Notes under the pieces: model-generated
Database searches by the model: none
Told to the model about the DNA's origin: nothing
Seen by the model: the letters and a program-made list of their open reading frames with translations, nothing else
Part shown: positions 61,662 to 64,000 of the stretch, one piece after another
Numbering within the stretch: the first letter of the stretch is position 1
Layout: every line of letters begins with the position of its first letter
Position numbers and translations under genes: made by a program
Assembly: GCA_964619125.1 (NCBI GenBank)
Contig: CAZUCA010000009.1
Location: 1-64,000 of the forward strand
Length of the DNA: 64,000 nt
Direction of reading: 5' to 3'
From: Owenweeksia sp964619125
Lineage (GTDB): Bacteria > Bacteroidota > Bacteroidia > Flavobacteriales > Schleiferiaceae

Positions 61662-61696
61662 TCATTAAGGGGGGAATGCAAGCCAGGTTGGATTGG

Positions 61697-62263
61697 CTAC
61701 TTTTTGTTGTGCTGGTTCATGGCGATATCAGCACCGGCGAGGGCATAGGTTTTAATTGCCTCGGCGGCTTCCTCTATGCGCTGTTGCAGATCCTTTTCCT
61801 GTTCGGCTGACCATTCACCCAAAACGTAGTCAATCTGGCCACCACGGGGGTAGTCATTGCCGATGCCAAAGCGCAGACGGGCATAATCCTGCCGGCCCAG
61901 CACCTGCTGGATACTCTTAAGGCCGTTGTGGCCGCCATCGCTGCCCTTTTTCTTAAGGCGGATAGCACCAAAGGGAAGGGCCACTTCATCGACCAGGACC
62001 AGTAAATTCTGTAAGGGTATTTTTTCCTGCTGCAGCCAGTAGTTGATCGCCTTGCCACTGAGATTCATATAGGTGGAGGGCTTGAGCAGGATCAGCTCTT
62101 TGTTTTTGAGCTTGAGATGGGCTATGTCGCCATAGCGCTGGCTACTAAAAGAAATACTGGACGCCCCGGCCAGGGCATCCAGTATCTTAAAACCAATATT
62201 ATGGCGGGTATTAGCGTACTCCTCACCGATATTTCCCAATCCGGCTATGAGGTACTTCTTCAC
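61697..62263 (-). CDS. pth: peptidyl-tRNA hydrolase
   Basis: The 188-residue enzyme frees peptides from stalled peptidyl-tRNA. The motifs are GLGNIGEEYANTRHNIGF (catalytic H21), LLKPSTYMNLSGKAI and GSDGGHNGLKSI. The start is a GTG at 62263, 11 bases after the rplY stop. The prs-rplY-pth order is widespread in Bacteria and supports the call. Confidence 0.95.
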   Translation of the reverse strand: MKKYLIAGLGNIGEEYANTRHNIGFKILDALAGASSISFSSQRYGDIAHLKLKNKELILLKPSTYMNLSGKAINYWLQQEKIPLQNLLVLVDEVALPFGAIRLKKKGSDGGHNGLKSIQQVLGRQDYARLRFGIGNDYPRGGQIDYVLGEWSAEQEKDLQQRIEEAAEAIKTYALAGADIAMNQHNKK

Positions 62264-62274
62264 CCTAATATGAT

Positions 62275-62925
62275 TTAGGCTTCGGCAGCAGCCTCTTTAG
62301 ACTCTTCGCCGCCTTCAGCTGAAGCTTCAGCACCTTCTTCGCCTTCTTCACCCTCTTCTTCATCCTCTTCATCAAGGACGGCGTTACGGGCAGTTTGAAT
62401 AAGGCAGATGGTACGGGTGTCTTCGTGGTCGATCACATAACCGTCGGTTTTGATATCCTGAACGCGGATAGTCTGACCGATACGCAGGTTTTCGATGTTG
62501 ATTTCGATGTGACCGGGAAGGTTTTCTTCAGTAGCCTTAACTCTGAGCTTGCGCAGGTTAACCTTAAGGCGACCACCGTTACGCACACCACGGGCGTTAC
62601 CCATCAGGATAACAGGCACCTGGATGGTGATGGTTTTGCCGGGTACCAGCTCAAGGAAGTCAACGTGCTCCACCTCGTCAGTTACGGGGTGATACTGCAC
62701 GTCGCGGATTACCGCGTTATAGGTTTTGCCGTCAACGGCAATTTCCACCTTGTATACCTCCGGGGTGAACAACAGGGTTTTGAAACTCACTTCGTCAGTA
62801 GAGAAGTGGATAGTTTCTTCGCCTCCGTAAATCACGCAAGGTACCTTGTTCTCCCTGCGGAGCTGCTTAGCGCCTTTAGAGCCCAGTTCCGTTCTGGCAG
62901 CACCTTCGATGGCTATGGTTTTCAT
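62275..62925 (-). CDS. rplY: 50S ribosomal protein L25/general stress protein Ctc
   Basis: The 216-residue CTC-type L25 binds 5S rRNA. The N-terminal L25 domain shows LGSKGAKQLRRENKVPCVIY, and the C-terminal TL5-like domain follows. The last 35 residues are an acidic tail of Glu, Asp, Ala and Gly (EDEEEGEEGEEG), common in this family. It lies between prs (15-base gap) and pth. Confidence 0.95.
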   Translation of the reverse strand: MKTIAIEGAARTELGSKGAKQLRRENKVPCVIYGGEETIHFSTDEVSFKTLLFTPEVYKVEIAVDGKTYNAVIRDVQYHPVTDEVEHVDFLELVPGKTITIQVPVILMGNARGVRNGGRLKVNLRKLRVKATEENLPGHIEINIENLRIGQTIRVQDIKTDGYVIDHEDTRTICLIQTARNAVLDEEDEEEGEEGEEGAEASAEGGEESKEAAAEA

Positions 62926-62940
62926 CTTTACTTGTTTTTA

Positions 62941-63873
62941 TTACTCTAAAAAGTGTGAACTTATGGATTCGTGATGATGAACTTTCTGCATTACATTGGC
63001 AAAAAGCTCAGCCACCGAAATCACTTTTACTTTATCCGGTAAGGAGTCATGGGGGATGGTGTCAGTAATCACCAGCTCCTTGAGCTTGGATTTCTGTACG
63101 CGCTCCATGGCTTTGCCAGAGAGCACCCCATGGGTACAGTAAGCGGTTACGCTTAGCGCTCCTTTCTCCATTAACATATCGGCCGCCTTGGTAAGGGTGC
63201 CGGCCGTGTCTATCATATCATCAATCAATACCACATTGCGACCTTCCACATTACCGATTACGGTCATCTTGTCGATCACATTGGCTTTTTTGCGCTGCTT
63301 GTAGCAAATCACCACTTCGCTTTCGAGCCACTTGGCGTAGTTGTTGGCTCTTTTAGAACCTCCCATATCCGGTGAAGCAATGGTCAGGTTGTCCAGACCA
63401 AGATTCTTGATGTGGGGTACAAAGAGCGAGGAGGCAAACACGTGATCAACCGGTACCTCAAAGAAGCCCTGAATCTGATCGGCGTGCAGGTCCATCGTCA
63501 TAATACGGGTAGCACCGGCAGCAGTAAGGAGGTTAGCCACCATCTTGGCGCCTATCGGTACCCGGGGCTTGTCCTTGCGATCCTGGCGGGCCCAGCCGAA
63601 ATAAGGCATAATCACCGTAATGTGCTTGGCCGAGGCACGCTTGGCAGCATCAATCATCAGCAGCAATTCCATCAGGTTTTCGGTAGGGGGCTGGGTGCTG
63701 CCCACCAAAAACACGCGACCGCCGCGCACAGTCTCTTCAAAGGAAGGCTGAAACTCACCGTCACTGAAGGCGGTAATCTCAATATTGCCCAACGGCTGGC
63801 CATAGGCTTCCGCCATGCGCTCCGCTAATTTCCTCGAACTGCGTACAGCAAAAATCTTTGCTTGTGGTACCAC
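62941..63873 (-). CDS. prs: ribose-phosphate pyrophosphokinase
   Basis: The 310-residue enzyme makes PRPP from ribose-5-phosphate and ATP. The motifs are FSDGEFQPSFEETVRG, DLHADQIQGFF (metal/ATP loop) and the PRPP loop VVLIDDMIDTAGT. The start is a GTG at 63873, as no ATG lies in a better position. PRPP feeds the purF enzyme at 6412, although the genes are far apart. It is the first gene of the prs-rplY-pth operon, with a -7 element at 63925-63932. Confidence 0.95.
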   Translation of the reverse strand: MVPQAKIFAVRSSRKLAERMAEAYGQPLGNIEITAFSDGEFQPSFEETVRGGRVFLVGSTQPPTENLMELLLMIDAAKRASAKHITVIMPYFGWARQDRKDKPRVPIGAKMVANLLTAAGATRIMTMDLHADQIQGFFEVPVDHVFASSLFVPHIKNLGLDNLTIASPDMGGSKRANNYAKWLESEVVICYKQRKKANVIDKMTVIGNVEGRNVVLIDDMIDTAGTLTKAADMLMEKGALSVTAYCTHGVLSGKAMERVQKSKLKELVITDTIPHDSLPDKVKVISVAELFANVMQKVHHHESISSHFLE

Positions 63874-63924
63874 TTCCTTAATACTTTGGTATTGATTAGT
63901 TTAAATGCCCTCAAAAAAGGGCTG

Positions 63925-63932
63925 CAAATGTA
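63925..63932 (-). promoter_or_regulatory. -7 promoter element of prs
   Basis: The minus strand reads TACATTTG, an exact TAnnTTTG match, 51 bases before the GTG start. Sequence beyond it to the window end is AT-rich, with no gene seen. Confidence 0.55.
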
Positions 63933-64000
63933 AATAATTATTCGGGAAGAAATAAAAATTATCCACAAGGCTTTTTGAAAAAGCTGTACACTTATTTTGA

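Overview
The window comes from the chromosome of a member of the Bacteroidota. The evidence is a T9SS-type gliding/CHU C-terminal sorting domain, DUF2480 and DUF4270 proteins, a one-domain glycogen-synthase-like gene beside panC and glmS, a cytochrome b558-type sdhCAB operon, lipoproteins and small outer-membrane barrels, and many promoters of the Bacteroidota type (TAnnTTTG, in several cases with TTG or TTTG 18 to 21 bases upstream). Base composition looks even throughout, near 50% GC by eye. I see no rRNA, tRNA, CRISPR array, prophage or complete insertion sequence. Finer placement (a flavobacterial relative seems likely) is inference.

Layout. 1-8.4 kb: GNAT and DinB genes, an ATP-dependent DNA ligase, a class II (B12-dependent) ribonucleotide reductase, a small membrane protein, and a long-form amidophosphoribosyltransferase. 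8.4-13.8 kb: APS/PAPS reductase, ACMSD-type decarboxylase, a secreted cysteine-motif protein, 3-hydroxyanthranilate dioxygenase, an aldo/keto reductase and a pirin. 13.9-16.3 kb: the ligase-associated DEXH helicase, which lies 11 kb from the ligase instead of next to it. 16.5-19.6 kb: two small outer-membrane barrels bracketing two tandem sensor/LuxR regulators. 19.6-20.9 kb: SCO copper chaperone divergent from a lipoprotein with a His-rich tail. 20.9-28.7 kb: a complete suf iron-sulfur operon (HesB/IscA, SufB, SufC, SufD, SufS, SufE, DUF59, DUF2480), interrupted by a four-helix-bundle (S23-type) gene flanked by inverted arrays of 7-bp repeats and also holding a methyltransferase. 28.9-32.6 kb: a 1235-residue secreted protein with 16 cysteine-containing repeats. 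32.7-37 kb: thiL, an outer-membrane protein, an alpha/beta hydrolase and an Xaa-Pro aminopeptidase. 37-40.5 kb: sdhCAB. 40.7-43 kb: an uncharacterised TIM-barrel-like protein, then a structured non-coding stretch with three strong terminators. 43-53.3 kb: omega-amidase, Ig-like lipoprotein, ComF, a small coiled-coil membrane protein, a very large outer-membrane protein, ExoIII, OmpA lipoprotein and fasciclin lipoprotein. 53.6-57.5 kb: panC-panD-flippase-like-unknown-radA operon. 57.6-61.6 kb: glycogen-synthase-like, DUF4270 and glmS. 61.7-63.9 kb: prs-rplY-pth.

Most of the window is housekeeping. The parts most worth a second look are the repeat-bounded S23 cassette inside the suf operon (26437-26915) with a solo repeat array at 21826, the structured intergenic unit at 42490-43067, the 594-residue barrel protein with a five-cysteine C-terminal region, and the paired PAS-like/LuxR regulators flanked by barrels. 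I found no clearly new multi-gene defence or biosynthetic system.
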